A stretch of DNA of 64,000 nt from Aplectana chamaeleonis (GCA_029168955.1 JAPDOI010000871.1:62001-126000); one strand, 5' to 3'; positions 47,098-58,569 are shown, numbered from the stretch's first letter. Notes: generated by a model from the sequence alone, not told the origin. Program-made: numbers and translations.

Positions 47098-47465
47098 TTC
47101 AAAAGGACGGTCCGCGGCGGCTCTCAGGACGATCTGCGGCGGCTCTCAGGACGATCCGCGGCGACTCTCAGGACGATCCGCGGCGGCTCTCAGGACGATC
47201 CGCGGCGGCTCTCAGGACGATCCGCGGCGGCTCTCAGGACGATCCGCGGCGGCTCTCAGGACGATCCGCGGCGCCTGCAGGACGATCCGCGGCGCCTGCA
47301 GGACGATCCGCGGCGCCTGCAGGACGATCCGCGGCGCCTGCAGGACGATCCGCGGCGCCTGCAGGACGATTCGCGGCGCCTGCAGGACGATCCGTGGCGC
47401 CTGCAGGACGATCCGCGGCGCCTGCAGGACGATCCGCGGTGCTGGCAGGATGGTCCGCGGCGTAT
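47098..47465. repeat. GC-rich minisatellite, 22-bp then 21-bp units
   Basis: About seven units of GGACGATCCGCGGCGGCTCT (plus CA) are followed by about nine units of GGACGATCCGCGGCGCCTGC (plus A). The switch from 22 to 21 bases makes the second half periodic in frame, which explains the long repeat-coded frames on both strands. Confidence 0.95.
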
Positions 47466-48544
47466 TGCCGGCGCATCCGCGGCTTCGGTGAAGGGTCGTC
47501 CGGTCGTCGGCAGCGGACGATCTTGCAAAAGCGCCGCGGATCGACCTTGGACTTCTCTGAGTAGGACGTTTGCCACCAAGCCATTTTAATTGGAGCGCGT
47601 TTCCATTAGGCGCCTTGAAAAAGGAATAATTTACCCTCGCATGGCCGCATCTACAAGGTGCAGTCAAACATGGCTTTGCAGTGTTTTCTATGAATGTAGG
47701 CACCTGATGCACCGGATGAACACCTCATCAGCACACTAGCTCATGAAGTGGAAATTAAGCGTACATACTCCAACTTCTCCCCAAACTTTTAGGTACGGCG
47801 TAGGAGTTCAAGATAACAGATATCTTAGACAGAAATTAAATATAGTCACCATATTCAATTTTCTCTCGTGAATGGACGGGGCTGTGACCATAGATCGCGG
47901 CGAGCGTTCAAAACCCTGTTAGTATTTGATGCCGCCAACGCTACAAGGCCGGCTGAAATGATGCGATGACCGCGCCTGGTCCATTCATCAGACTAAACCT
48001 GATACGCAGACCATAGATACGGGTTGCGCAGTAACGCCAATGCTGTTGGAAACAATTCTAAAGCTACGAACGTTCTAAAGCTTTATACTCCCCCCACTTT
48101 CGTCGGAATCTTGTCTTTAACATTAGAACGAGGAGGCACATGGAATCAGTTGGAAACACTGTTCTCTCGAAAAGGAATGCACAAGTTTCAACCTGCTCAT
48201 CCTCTACTCCAGAGCGAAGTTCACTTCGTTCCCTTGGGTTCGCGTTCGGAACAAGGAGAGAGATGGAGAACAAGGCGATTTAGAATACGCGAGCACACGC
48301 ACGCGAGGGTTCAAGGTGACATTCGCTCCGATTCAGAGGGTACATGAGTTTCACCATCTAGTGAAACTTGAAGCTCCAAGAGAAGTGCAGAGGAACTTGG
48401 GTGCTGGTTATGTTGTGTTGCACTGGTACATGCCCGTGACCAACTTGGCACGTATTGTGGCCATTGTAAGCTCTGACACCGCCGCATGGGCTATGCGATC
48501 GAGCCTCACCCGCTGCGTGCGGTTACGCCGTGCGCTCACTTTTG
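47466..48544. other. Unassigned stretch
   Basis: A 107-codon plus frame (48024) has no motif. Scattered CCGCGG words continue just after the minisatellite. Confidence 0.35.
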
Positions 48545-50065
48545 CTAGATACCATACCGCTCGTAGGATTTCATCAGAGAGCGAGCGAGGCAGGGTTTTG
48601 GCGTCTTTTCGTCTTTTCTATACTGCCTTTATTCGGGAGTGCACAAGCCCCCCTTTTCACCCGCACACGCTGCTACAGTAATGCATCAATGCGGCGCGGT
48701 CTGTGACGAGCCCGTTCTCTCCCACCCGGGAAACCAGCAGTTCTCTCGATAACGGCCAACAAATTCGGGCGAGTTTTCCATATCGTGATGATTACAATTG
48801 GAGCACGTGTTCGCTCTTTCCGCTAACCGGATTTCGCAGATAGCTTACATACTTTTTACTTATTTATCAATGCAAAAACTTCTTCCGTTTGAAACTTCGT
48901 TGGGAGCTTTTGGGAGAGTTTCAAGACTGTCAATTTGGTCTTGGGAATAAAGTACCAACGTCCGGGAATAATTATTATAGCGGGAAAGGTCCTAATATAG
49001 AACGTACTTATTCTTCGTATCGATCAAGGTGGAACTGGTTACGAAAATGCTAGAAGGAATTTATAAAAAAAACACCCAAGGAACATTCAGAACGGTCCTA
49101 ATTTTTCGGGAGATCAGGAGATCTTCCGATAATAGTCTCGTATTTGTCAAAATCTTAAGGTGACCGCCGAAGCGCTCCGATTGCAACGCTTCATCGTTTT
49201 CGAAGAATATTGCTTTTCGCGTCCATTCACCGCGCACGGAGGACTCGTCGCGTTGCGGCGGGAGAACTGCAGTGCTCCCCTCCCACCCAATGTGGCAGTA
49301 ATCGACTTTCGCATGACCACCGTTCATTCGTCCGCATGACCGGCGATCATGCTCAGAGAAGGTGAGTTTTTGAATTTTTCTGCCGTCTTATGTTCTTTCG
49401 ATGATAATTTCAATGTTGTCGTAATGGGATGCGGGTAAATGACCCCTGGATTTGAAACAGTAGATAAATGTTCAAAAAGAAAGCTTTTTTTGATAAAAAA
49501 CAGAGAACAGATGTTTTCTCAATTTCTTGGTAGCACGAAGGATTGTGTAAAGCTTCATGTACATCCTAACCTTTAGCCAACACGATGACATTTAAATTTT
49601 CACCGAAACAACCGAAAACGGCAAAGAAAAAATTGAAAAAAAAAATTAACCGTCTCTGAGCATGATCGCCGGCCATATGGACGACTGGACGGTGGTCATG
49701 CGAAATTCCATGCCTGTCGTATGGGGTGGGGAGAACGGGTTCACCACAGACCGCGCCGCCGTGGTGCATTACTGTAGCAGAGTGTGCGGGTGAAAAGGGG
49801 GGCTTGTGCACTCCCACCTTCAGAATTATAAAAGTGTGTCTACCGTATAGTATAGAGAGCTGGTTGATTGCGAAACTTCTATGGTTCTCAATGACACACC
49901 GACAAGGGCTATACTACTGGATAGCCCTCAACGCCTGGATGATGAATATCTACCTAGTTTCGCTCAAAGTTGCCTTTGAAGCGAGTTATACAGAAAAGAC
50001 AAAAAAGACGCTAAAACCCGACCTCGCTCATTATCTGACCAAACGCTACGAACGGTATTGTAGCC
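48545..50065. repeat. Foldback family P, large composite copy
   Basis: Outer arms 48545-48740 and 49730-50065 are inverse (GGGAGTGCACAAGCCCCCC, TAGCGTCTTTT against AAAAGACGCTA). A second internal pair lies around 49260-49340 and 49660-49720 (GACCGGCGATCATGCTCAGA). The right arm carries about 150 extra bases (49825-49985). Confidence 0.7.
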
Positions 50066-50334
50066 TGTGATAGAATAAATATTTTATTCTAGATTCATTT
50101 AGCGACTATTACCAGTATTTTATAGAAACGACTTCTGATTATTTATCCTATTGCAGGCTGTCCAGCACAAGTGAGCGTGCGGAGTGACCGCACGCAGCAA
50201 ACTATGGCTGTGTCAGAGTTTAATTACGACGCCGACTCCAGGCGCGAAATACCGCCACATTCGAATCCCAATTCTGGGATATGTCAAATCGTACGACAAA
50301 GCTGAGGCAGATGTGGAAGGATCATCCTCCTTGA

Positions 50335-50620
50335 GGTATCCTCGATGCCCGAGCAGCTCGCACGGAGGAGCTTGGCCGCCCGGTACATGCGTTGCGGCTC
50401 GATTTGATAGGAGGTGAACGCGTGGCCGTGTGGTGTTCCGGCTCCAGCACGGGCACCTGATAATCGATGCGGTGACGGCCATCAGCGCATCGATTATCAG
50501 GTGCCCGGGCTGGGGCCGGAACACCATACGACCACTCGTTCGCCTATTATCAAAACGAGCGGCAACGCAGGCATCGGGCGGCCAAGCTCCTCCCTGCGAG
50601 CTGCTCGGGCATGGAGTGTG
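50335..50620. repeat. GC-rich palindrome, about 280 bp
   Basis: ATGCCCGAGCAGCTCGCA at left is inverted at 50598-50613. Inner arms include GTGTTCCGGC and GCACCTGATAATCGATGCG. Near-perfect hairpin. Confidence 0.85.
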
Positions 50621-50722
50621 GACGCACTGATCCTTTTACAAATCGAAATAGTCCACTTCGCGTCGCTGAAGAGTTGCTATTCTGGAGAGTTGAAACACTG
50701 ATCCAAAATAGATCCTTCGGGA

Positions 50723-51153
50723 CAGGGATGAGCGGAATTTTTTTCTAAATTCCGGGAATCGGAGAGACCTTCTTAATTGCGGGAATTACGATGCCGAAAA
50801 CCATCGGGATTCGGAAAACAAAAATTCGTTCAGCGAAATTCTCAACCATCCCCTGCCAATTCTCAACCATCCCCGTGCCTACCAAAAAACTTGGGCTTAC
50901 CCTTCTTCATTGAATAGTTTTCATGCAAACACAGTCAACCCTTGCCTTGTGAAAAGTGAAAATGGAACTCGAATTTGAGTTGAGCGCCCGAAATAACCCC
51001 TACGTATTTGGCAAGGAAAAGTGTGAAAAAATCCAATCTCGTGGATACTTCCGATTTCTTCCGCATTCTCAGGCTTTTTTTGGAAATCTGTAATAGGAAG
51101 GCCCAAAACCATCGGAGACCGGGACTCGGAAATCAGAGTTCCGCTCAACCCTT
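50723..51153. mobile_element. Possible hAT-like element
   Basis: CAGGGATGAGCGGAATTT at left and GTTCCGCTCAACCCTT at right are inverted. Subterminal words CGGGAATCGG, GGGATTCGG recur. Flanking octamers match at only 5 of 8 positions, so the call is tentative. Confidence 0.45.
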
Positions 51154-51446
51154 CTCCGGATCAACTCTCCGAATTTCGTATCGGCTTCACGGTTTCCATG
51201 CATGGCACCCTAGCAGTCTGATAGGGAAAAAATGGGGCTCATACTAACGAGGAACTGTTCGTAAACAGCTTAGACCACGGGACTGCTTTTTTGAAAGACT
51301 AATCCTCTGAGAAAAAAACAACGGCATTATAATCTCAGTGGCGTGATGGCTGCTGTTTGAGGTGCTGACGTGTATTTATCATTGAATGCTTTATTCCGTT
51401 CAGCAATACGATCACAGCAACTCTTTCCATGCTGACTCCGTTGTAA

Positions 51447-51932
51447 AGGCAGTGTTCACGATGATTTTCGTTCCCGAGTTTTTCACATAAAACAATGAGT
51501 TGGCCTCCAGGTGTTACCCAAATTACGAAAAAACGGCGAGAAGCGCATTAAAACGTCGTATTTCAGTGACATTATTCTATAACATGGACTAGTTGTCCGT
51601 TTGGATGAACGTGTTCATGGTGGTTGTCACTGGTATAAAATGGGGCTAATCAGAAATGGAGGAATATTTTTTGGGCAAAACAGTGTTAGTTAGGGTCCGA
51701 AGGAGAGCACGGAGCACTATAGAGTAGAGAATTGCAAAGGACGGGTCCGCAAAAGATTTCGTTGTCACAACAAACACTCCCTGTGATACTTAAAAGGCGG
51801 GCTGATAATTAAGGATTTTGAGTACTTCCGGTGCGTTTTTCTCAATTTCTTCGTCATTTTAGTTCTACCCTGGGGCCACTTAGTCAATAAAGTAAATAAT
51901 CTCAAAATTGAAGATTATCGTGAACACTGCCT
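51447..51932 (+). mobile_element. TTAA MITE family B, intact copy
   Basis: AGGCAGTGTTCACGATGATT to TATCGTGAACACTGCCT. Right TTAA at 51933-51936; left decayed to GTAA. Reference copy for the split element at 33225-34656. Confidence 0.85.
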
Positions 51933-52086
51933 TTAAATGCTTTCTTACACCTACTCACTCTAAGAGGGGAAGAACTGAAGAGTCTGAGAAGACTATGGAG
52001 AAAAAGAATCCTAGGAAAACCTACACGTTTTCGCGACAGTTTTGAGGCAAGATAAGGAGATGCTCTCCTGTCCTGAACACTATCTA

Positions 52087-52818
52087 TTGGGTTTACAACA
52101 AAGTAATTGAGGATTTTTTTTAGAAAACAAAAGACAATTTTTTCATGGAACGAAATTACTTTGTTTTGTAATGTATTTCCCATTTCGAGCAATGAACTTT
52201 TGCCATCTTTCAGGCAGCGTCATTATTCCACATTCGTAAAACTTCTCGTTTTTATCAGCGAAAATTTGAACCAGGTACGATTTGACATCTATATCATTAT
52301 TGAAATTTTTATCATTCAAGGAGTTTCGCAAAGATCGAAATAAAAAGGAATCAGAGGGTGCATGGCCAGGGCTAAATGGTGGATGTTACAAAACATCCCA
52401 ACCAAGCTCCAATAATTTTTGCCGAGTGACTAAAGATGTGTGTGGCCTTGCATTCTCATGAAGAAATACGATATATTTCCGATTTGTCAATTCTTCGCCT
52501 GGTTGGGATGTTTTGTCACTTCCACCATATAGCCCTGACCTTGTACCATCTGATTACTTTTTATTTTGATCTTTGCAAAACTCGTACAATGGTAAAAAAT
52601 TCCAATAAAAATAATAATGTCAATACGTACCTGGTTCAGTTTTCTGCCAATAAAAACCAGAAGTTTTACGCACGTGGAATCATGATGCTGCATGAAAAAT
52701 GGCAAAGGTTCGTTGCTCAAAATTGGCAATACATTGCAGAATAAAGTTATTTCTGTTCCACAAAAAAATTTGTCTTTTATTTTCTGAAAAAAGCCGCAAT
52801 TACTTAGTAGCAACCCAA
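52087..52818. mobile_element. Mariner palindrome: two 3' halves head to head
   Basis: Both outer ends are the same mariner 3' terminus (TTGGGTTTACAACAAAG and its counterpart AGTAGCAACCCAA) between TA dinucleotides (52085-52086, 52819-52820). On the minus strand 52480-52143 encodes LHENARPHTS (second catalytic site, Asp replaced by Glu), LGWDVL, and KFYECGIMTLPERWQK. On the plus strand 52500-52744 encodes PYSPDLVPSDY-like residues and KFYARGIMMLHEKWQ. Both are transposase C-termini, each without the N-terminal half. Dead as genes, but with a complete pair of ends. Confidence 0.85.
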
Positions 52819-52820
52819 TA

Positions 52821-53369
52821 CATACAAATGGAGATGCAGTTGGTGATGCGACTTCAGTGCACTACTAAATCGTTCAACGCCATCAGTACCTGAGCTTCCG
52901 CATGTTCAGAAAGCACATTACGATGTCAGTGAAGAAGAGTGAATGTCAGAGGCCCATTTCGGCCATTTTTCTGCTGTCTGCGAGAATAGGGAAAATTTGA
53001 CTAAAAGCAGAAAACATATGTTATATCGCGATTCCGAGCGAAGTTTTTCTCACTGACAAGAAGCTAAATTCTAAGCACTCAGTGGAACTCTTTGTTAGGA
53101 AGTTGAAATATTTTGGAGACCCACCCTTGGAAACACATACTAAAGTACTAGGCTCCCCATTCCTCCATTCCTCCCCTTGGACCCTATTCATGAATATTTT
53201 GCCTAGAATATTTTTCCATTCTCGACTGATTCCATCATTCATCGATCGTAAACACCGAGACTCGTTCATTCGATCGGACTAGTCTTTTTTTTTCCTCTCA
53301 GAAACCCCAGATCAGAAAAATCTTTGATTGAATTAAGCGTTTCTGTGTTTCTGATTCCCGCCATTCTTT
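52821..53369. other. Unassigned stretch
   Basis: No motif-bearing or splice-bounded frame was recognised. Confidence 0.35.
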
Positions 53370-53445
53370 CGTGAGTAATACATGGCAGCCAACACATTGT
53401 ATCGAGTGGAAAAATCGGGAAAGAAAATCATCGTGAGCACTGCAT
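53370..53445 (-). mobile_element. Family B TTAA MITE, terminal fragment
   Basis: GGCAGCCAACACATTGTATC and ATCATCGTGAGCACTGC match the right end of family B. Confidence 0.6.
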
Positions 53446-54526
53446 TTGGGCGAAGTAGGTTAAGTCGATCTTCCAGTTATAGGCTCAAGCCACTTTCATA
53501 GTTTACAGACCGACGTCGAACGACTCGTCAACAAATGCGATAAGCGAAGGTAGATAAGGTATTCCACATTCGACGACGAGTCGGGCGACGTCGATCGGCA
53601 AACCATGAAAGGTGCTCTACTAATTTGAGTCGTAGCGGGTCGAGTTCCAAAAGGATCCAGAACAGGGGTGTGCGACAATTGCCGTTTGCCGATTGCCGTT
53701 TGCCGGCCATTTTTGGGGTTTGCCGTTGCCGTTGCCGTTTGCCGAAATTTCCGTCTAAAACGGCAAATTTTCGGCACAAATACGTTAAAATAACTGGATT
53801 TGCGCTCACCGCAGTTTCTGGGTTGAACAGCGATTCGGAGCTGCTACAAATAATTATTTTGACTGGTTCCAGCTTCTAGTTCGAGCTCACTCAATGTATG
53901 ATTGTACCCGTCCAATCGCTAACTGATGAAAACATCTTGATTGGGAAATCAAAGGAGTTCTTTTGAGTTCTAAATTGTTTGGGAGCCCCAAATGTCTTTT
54001 TTTAATCATCAAATTCCTAACCCCTTGAACATGCCAAAATTACAAAAAAACCTTTTTCACAGGCATACCGATTGCTGCAAGTTCTAGGAAAACAAAAGTT
54101 GTAGCGCAAAAGCAGCCTTGTTGAGACATATGAACCAGTTGAGCACTCGTATATATAGGCCCGCTTATCGTCGGTTGGTTGGCTGATGTAATTGGGACAG
54201 AAAATTTATCAGTTCTGCTAACACTTTGTCCGGCTTTTTAAAAGTTGAGCAATATTCACAGCGGTCATTAAAGGCGGTGTTCAATAATATAATTGATTTC
54301 GAGATCATTAGCTGAAATGGAGGGTTGACTCAATGAAAGAGCTGGGTTTGTTAGGAAATGGTGTAAAAATGAAGCCATGAAAAATCTTTGAAGGCAACGA
54401 TTGAAATCGCATTCAAGTTTTCACTAGAAATCCAAGGATTAGAGGCCCATCGCAACAACAAAACGGGAAACCGGCTTAAAACGAGCAACCAAGAACAATA
54501 TACGGCCCCGAAACTTGAACGTGGTG

Positions 54527-54675
54527 TAACGTAGGAATGGATCGTGAAGAGACTTCGTGTTCACTGTTGAAAGTTGGCGCAAACTCGGTGCCATGTGCTA
54601 TAACATGGGTGCACCGAGTTGGCGCCAACCTTCAACAATGCACGCGAAGTCTCTTCCCGATCCATGCCGATGTTA
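54527..54675. mobile_element. Hairpin MITE, family F copy 3, nested in hAT
   Basis: TAACGTAGGAATGGATCG and CGATCCATGCCGATGTTA ends; GTTGGCGCAAACTCGGTG and its inverse inside. Confidence 0.8.
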
Positions 54676-55129
54676 CTCGCCCCACCCACTTCCTCGGTAG
54701 CCGCAGGGGAGGTGAAGATAGGATTGTTGCTTGTTTTTAGCCTACATTGTTGCTGTTATTGGCCTTGTGCCGGCTTGTAGGCCAAATACACAGAGAGGGA
54801 AGAGCTCAAGAGCAGTCCAGCTGGCTAAACGCACTGCACGCGGCGCTCCAGCGACGAAGTAAGCGCAGCGGACTTCCGTCGCGCGCGTTGTACCAGTCGA
54901 ATTGTCTTTAGGTGCCCCTCATTCTGTGCATTCGATCAACATGCCTCTTAGAGCTTTTGATTTGAAAATTCAAAGGCTGTTTTTCCCGCGAGCACTGCAT
55001 TCAACTACACTAGTCTTACTCCACTCCTGTAGCCTCACAAGGGTAACCATTCAATCGTAATTTGAGATGAGCGAAATCGAGATCCCTGAGCCTACTACTT
55101 GTTACTAACAGTAAAATAACTGACAGATA

Positions 55130-55640
55130 CAATACCCGCGCTAATTTTTTCTAAAAAGCCGCGCAAAAGTCGCGGAATCGCGACTTTAGCGACTTTTCGT
55201 CATAACACTGCTCAAAGTAACCCGTTCGGGGAACTAGGAGCCTTCATTTTGAGCACAAACATCTCTTAACCGGGTCCCGTTTGAAGCGAGAATGGACTTG
55301 GCACATGTGAAGGGGATGAAAAATCGACTTAAAAATCGGATTGGGCTGCCGCAGTGCTTATTTGAAAGAGGATCAGATAGTGAAGTTGTAGGCCAAGTTC
55401 CAAGTCGATTGGTCCCGTTTGAGCAGAGAACAGAACGTTGGTGGTGTTTTCGTTCACTCGATTTTTTTGTTAACTCTATATGCCTTGTTTGCAGGTAAAG
55501 AGATGTGTGTGCTCAAAATGAAGAGGTCTCGATTTTGATTTCAAATATGCCCCTAGGTCCCCGAACAGGTCACTTTGAGCCGAGTTATGGCGAAAAGTCG
55601 CGAATTCGCGACTTTTTTGAGTAAACTAGTGTGGGTATTG
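55130..55640. mobile_element. Tc-like TA-flanked MITE, 511 bp, nested in hAT
   Basis: CAATACCCGCGCTAATTTTT at left and CTAGTGTGGGTATTG at right. TA at 55128-55129 and 55641-55642. Subterminal AGTCGCG/CGCGACTTT words. Same architecture as 42997-43490. Confidence 0.75.
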
Positions 55641-56273
55641 TATTGCATGGATTACGACATGGCTAACAAGAAAGGGTTGCCTACATTAGATGGAGTTCCG
55701 GGATGCACTATTAGTATGTTCGGGGAGACAGTGTTCTCATATCCCACACTGAGAATCTGCTAAATGCCTCAGGCAGTCCCTGAAAAGGTGTAAATTCAAA
55801 CAAGGCCAGAACGGCTCGGCCAAAGTAAGCTGGTTTAACGATTGAATTACCTTTACGTATGTTCAGAATAGATCAGGGTTTGGGCAACAATGCATAATTC
55901 TTTATCTTAACAGAATCAATGCATCGAAATTTTTTACATCTATTTTGAGCTTATCTAAAGGTACTTCAATCATTAAGTCAGCTCTACTCTCTTCGGCCGA
56001 ACCGTTCAGGCCTTGATCAGATTTTGACCTTTTTGGGACTGCCTGAGGCATTCGGAAGATTCTGAGCATGGGATATTGGAACACTGTCCTCCCACTAGAA
56101 CATATTAAAGTGCATCCCGGAAGTCCAACTGAAGTTGGCAACCCTCCCTTGTAAGTAAATGTTGGTGTATTGTAGCACAAAATCGCTTTTGCCATTTGCC
56201 GGTCATTTTTGGGGTTTGCCGTTGCCGTTTGCCGAAATTTTGAATTCCTTTGCCGCACACCCCTGATCCAGAA

Positions 56274-56784
56274 GCTATTCTGTCCACTCGCAACATAAAA
56301 GGTGATGAGCACGCACTCCTTTCAGACATTACGCCAGTCCCACGAAGTCTGCAATAGCAGAATGTTTGCATTAGATGATTCGACTGTATCTCTGTTATAA
56401 CATTAATTTCCTGGCCTTTAGTTTCATCAGAGAATCAAAGAGTGAAGCGATCGAAAGCGCTAATAACGAAGACGGAAAAAAATTCGTAAATTAGTTCATG
56501 AGATTTCGAATGCTGCCTAAGTCTAAGTGAGTCAATTAAGGTAATGAACTGCTTCATATGCTTCAGAATGTCATAGCTGCCCCAAGTTTAGTACCGGGCA
56601 GACGCAAAGAACTGTGCAGGTGTCCATGTATTTGTATATGAGCATCTGTTTGAATTCGGCGGTTCATACTATTGAGAACAAGCACACCATGAAAAGAATA
56701 TCATCATTAGAAAGAGTTCCACATTTCCATAGAAAATTATGAATCATGCACAAGATCACAACCGAAATCGACAATAAACAACAA
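56274..56784. other. Unassigned; 3' flank of the minus-strand gene
   Basis: Should hold the 3' UTR of the gene ending at 56785. No further exon was recognised. Confidence 0.4.
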
Positions 56785-56889
56785 TCAAAGTGTGGTTTGC
56801 CTTTCCTTCGCGGAAACGAACAACTTAGGAGCCGCCGTAGAAAGTGAATCACTTATCTGGGAAATATCCTCGTCCTCCTGTGATGGCGC
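56785..56889 (-). CDS. Unrecognised Ser/Pro-rich protein, terminal exon
   Basis: Thirty-four codons and a stop: APSQEDEDISQISDSLS, then TAAPKLFVSAKERQTTL. The start is set by the acceptor TTTTTTTTCTAG immediately upstream, giving phase 0, which matches the phase at the end of the preceding exon. Acidic then basic composition suggests a disordered tail. No family was recognised. The 1.2 kb intron before it contains a Harbinger-like MITE. Confidence 0.65.
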   Translation of the reverse strand, partial: APSQEDEDISQISDSLSTAAPKLFVSAKERQTTL

Positions 56890-57021
56890 CTAGAAAAAAA
56901 AAGATTTATCGTCACGTGAGAAAAATCCGGGTTTTTGGATAATATCACACAAATCCTGTTTTTAAAGACCACTAGCTTGTACAATAGGGTGAAGAATGGA
57001 GAAAATTATTCATTAGCTTGG

Positions 57022-57094
57022 TTCTATGCTTGGTTGAGCTCTGGAAAATTTCTGTTAATTTCTATGCTTGGTTGAGCTCTGGAAAATTTCTGTT
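57022..57094. repeat. 38-bp direct tandem duplication
   Basis: TTCTATGCTTGGTTGAGCTC through GGAAAATTTCTGTT occurs twice in succession, essentially identical, inside the last intron. Confidence 0.85.
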
Positions 57095-57179
57095 GATTGA
57101 AGGAAGATAGAAGTAAAGAAGATCACAATTGGCTCAATGAACTATAATCGCTTTATGTCTCTTCCATAAGGCAGCGTCC

Positions 57180-57613
57180 ATACGTGGCGAGAGCGGGCGT
57201 TCCCGCTGTTGTGCGCCTCTCGACGCTCCTCAACGCCGGAACAGTCCGTGCCCGCCAATCGACACAGGCAAACACCCCGTACCTCGTGTTGATTCGATTG
57301 AAAACGCTTGATCGGGTAATCAATCGCTCGAGTCGGCGCAACGGCTGATGATTTCCCACGGTTTTCGACTTCCGTGGTGGGATTATAGAAAACAGTGGCA
57401 GTAGTTTTGCAACAGGTTTGATGCCACCTGCTTTAGTGAGAGAGCAGTAAGCTTATAACTTGTTGCTTGCATCGTGGTGCTGGCGTAAGCGCGCGAGAGC
57501 GAGCGGGCGAGGGCGCACGAAGAGGAGCGCCTGTGAGCGGCTAGTAAATCGCGTGCCCACGATGACCATCGATTTTGCGTCATCGCACGCTCTCGCCACG
57601 TATGAACGGAGCC
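57180..57613. mobile_element. Harbinger-like MITE in an intron
   Basis: GGCAGCGTCCATACGTGGCG and CGCCACGTATGAACGGAGCC are inverted ends (GAGAGCG continues). TAA at 57177-57179 and 57614-57616. Fits PIF/Harbinger (3-bp TWA duplication). Confidence 0.75.
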
Positions 57614-57705
57614 TAAGTGGACAGAAGCATTTGGCGACCGCGCATGCGAGTGTGCTCTAAAAAACTCTCTCTGAGGAGCTGTTCATCTTGTTGTTGTTTC
57701 TGCAG

Positions 57706-57916
57706 CATGACGGCGTCAAAATGTATACTGTGACCCTAGTGAGCTCGCTCTTTGAAGGCAAAGACGACGTTGACTTGAGGAAGTGTTGCAAACTCTATCG
57801 TAGGCATAAATCCCGATCTTCAAGCTTCACTTGTCGAGCTGGGGCCATCTGTTTATCTATAAAAGTTGGCTCTCTACCCAATCCATTTGGTTTCCGGGCT
57901 TCCAAGCGACAAGCAG
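57706..57916 (+). CDS. Possible exon of an antisense gene
   Basis: An open frame of 70 codons plus one base bounded by a strong acceptor (TTGTTTCTGCAG) and a strong donor (AGCAG/GTAAGAAG). It encodes HDGVKMYTVTLVSSLFEG then a Cys- and basic-rich part (CCKLYRRHKSRSSSFTC). It is on the plus strand inside the last intron of the minus-strand gene. No partner exons or family were recognised, so it may be a nested gene or a chance splice pair. Confidence 0.35.
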
Positions 57917-58098
57917 GTAAGAAGCTTTTATATTTCTAACAAACTGAATGTTGGCTTTTGATAATTCGACTCTCGCTGTTTACATAACGCTTTCCTTATG
58001 CGACGTATTCTAAATAAATAAATAACTATCAGTAGAGGATGCACGAAGGCACATTTTGGGAACATAAATCTGTAGTTTATAAAAGAACGATGTTTAAC

Positions 58099-58297
58099 CT
58101 GAAGTAGTGGAGAGGCTGCGCTGGTTCGATTAGAACGCGGGGGAGGAGGTCTGATTCGGAGAGGTGAAGCATTCAAAAAGTCTTGATCCTCCTCTGGAAT
58201 CGTTGGACGTGGAGGAGTGGACGGCCGTTTCAAAGTCCTGACCCGATCGCCGATTTCCGATCCAACACCGCTATCTTCTTCAGGGATTTCTGCTAAT
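58099..58297 (-). CDS. Unrecognised Ser/Pro-rich protein, internal exon
   Basis: 199 bases read in phase with both neighbours: LAEIPEEDSGVGSEIGD, then KRPSTPPRPTIPEEDQDFL and SPLRIRPPPPRSNRTSAASP. Acceptor TTTTTCAATGTTCAG, donor CAG/GTTAAAC. The duplicated word IPEED and proline runs suggest a disordered, possibly regulatory region. A 59-base intron, typical of nematodes, separates it from the exon upstream. Confidence 0.8.
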
Positions 58298-58356
58298 CTG
58301 AACATTGAAAAATACTTATTTATTACAACGTTCCGGCCGGAGAAAATGTAGCTTAC

Positions 58357-58445
58357 CTAGAACCTTTTCGACCCCTATCCAGTGGACTACGAGACTCTTC
58401 TCGATTAGATTTTCCCGGAGAGGACTCGCTAGATCCTGAATCGCA
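58357..58445 (-). CDS. Unrecognised Ser/Pro-rich protein, internal exon
   Basis: 89 bases: CDSGSSESSPGKSNREESRS then PLDRGRKGS, ending AG of a split Arg codon completed in the next exon. Acceptor TGTTTGAAATTAG, donor CTAG/GTAAGC. Serine- and charge-rich; RSPLDRGRK is a plausible phosphorylation-rich linker. No family recognised. Confidence 0.75.
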
Positions 58446-58569
58446 CTAATTTCAAACATAGCAAGTTAATACTTTTCATTTCGAAAGAGTATTTTTATTT
58501 ATCCGCGTTGCAATGTTGTAAGTCGAGTACTGAACGTGCACGTCAAAACAATGCATGTGTATGTATCGT

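Larger units (their letters stand above)
53663..56265. mobile_element. hAT element, 2.6 kb, non-autonomous
   Basis: Ends CAGGGGTGTGCGACAATTGC and TTGCCGCACACCCCTG. ATCCAGAA occurs at 53655-53662 and 56266-56273, a perfect 8-bp target duplication. Both subterminal zones are packed with GCCGTTTGCCG words (53685-53745; 56180-56250). No transposase is recognisable. It contains a family F hairpin and a Tc-like MITE. Confidence 0.88.

Noticed and set aside
47080..47712. Frames of 107-169 codons with DDPRRLQ, ADRPAGA or CRRRGSS repeats
   Set aside because: All are readings of the GC-rich minisatellite in different frames.
49840..49995. Possible exon reading MVLNDTPTRAILLDSPQRL
   Set aside because: Sits in extra sequence of a foldback arm, with a poor acceptor and no convincing donor or family.
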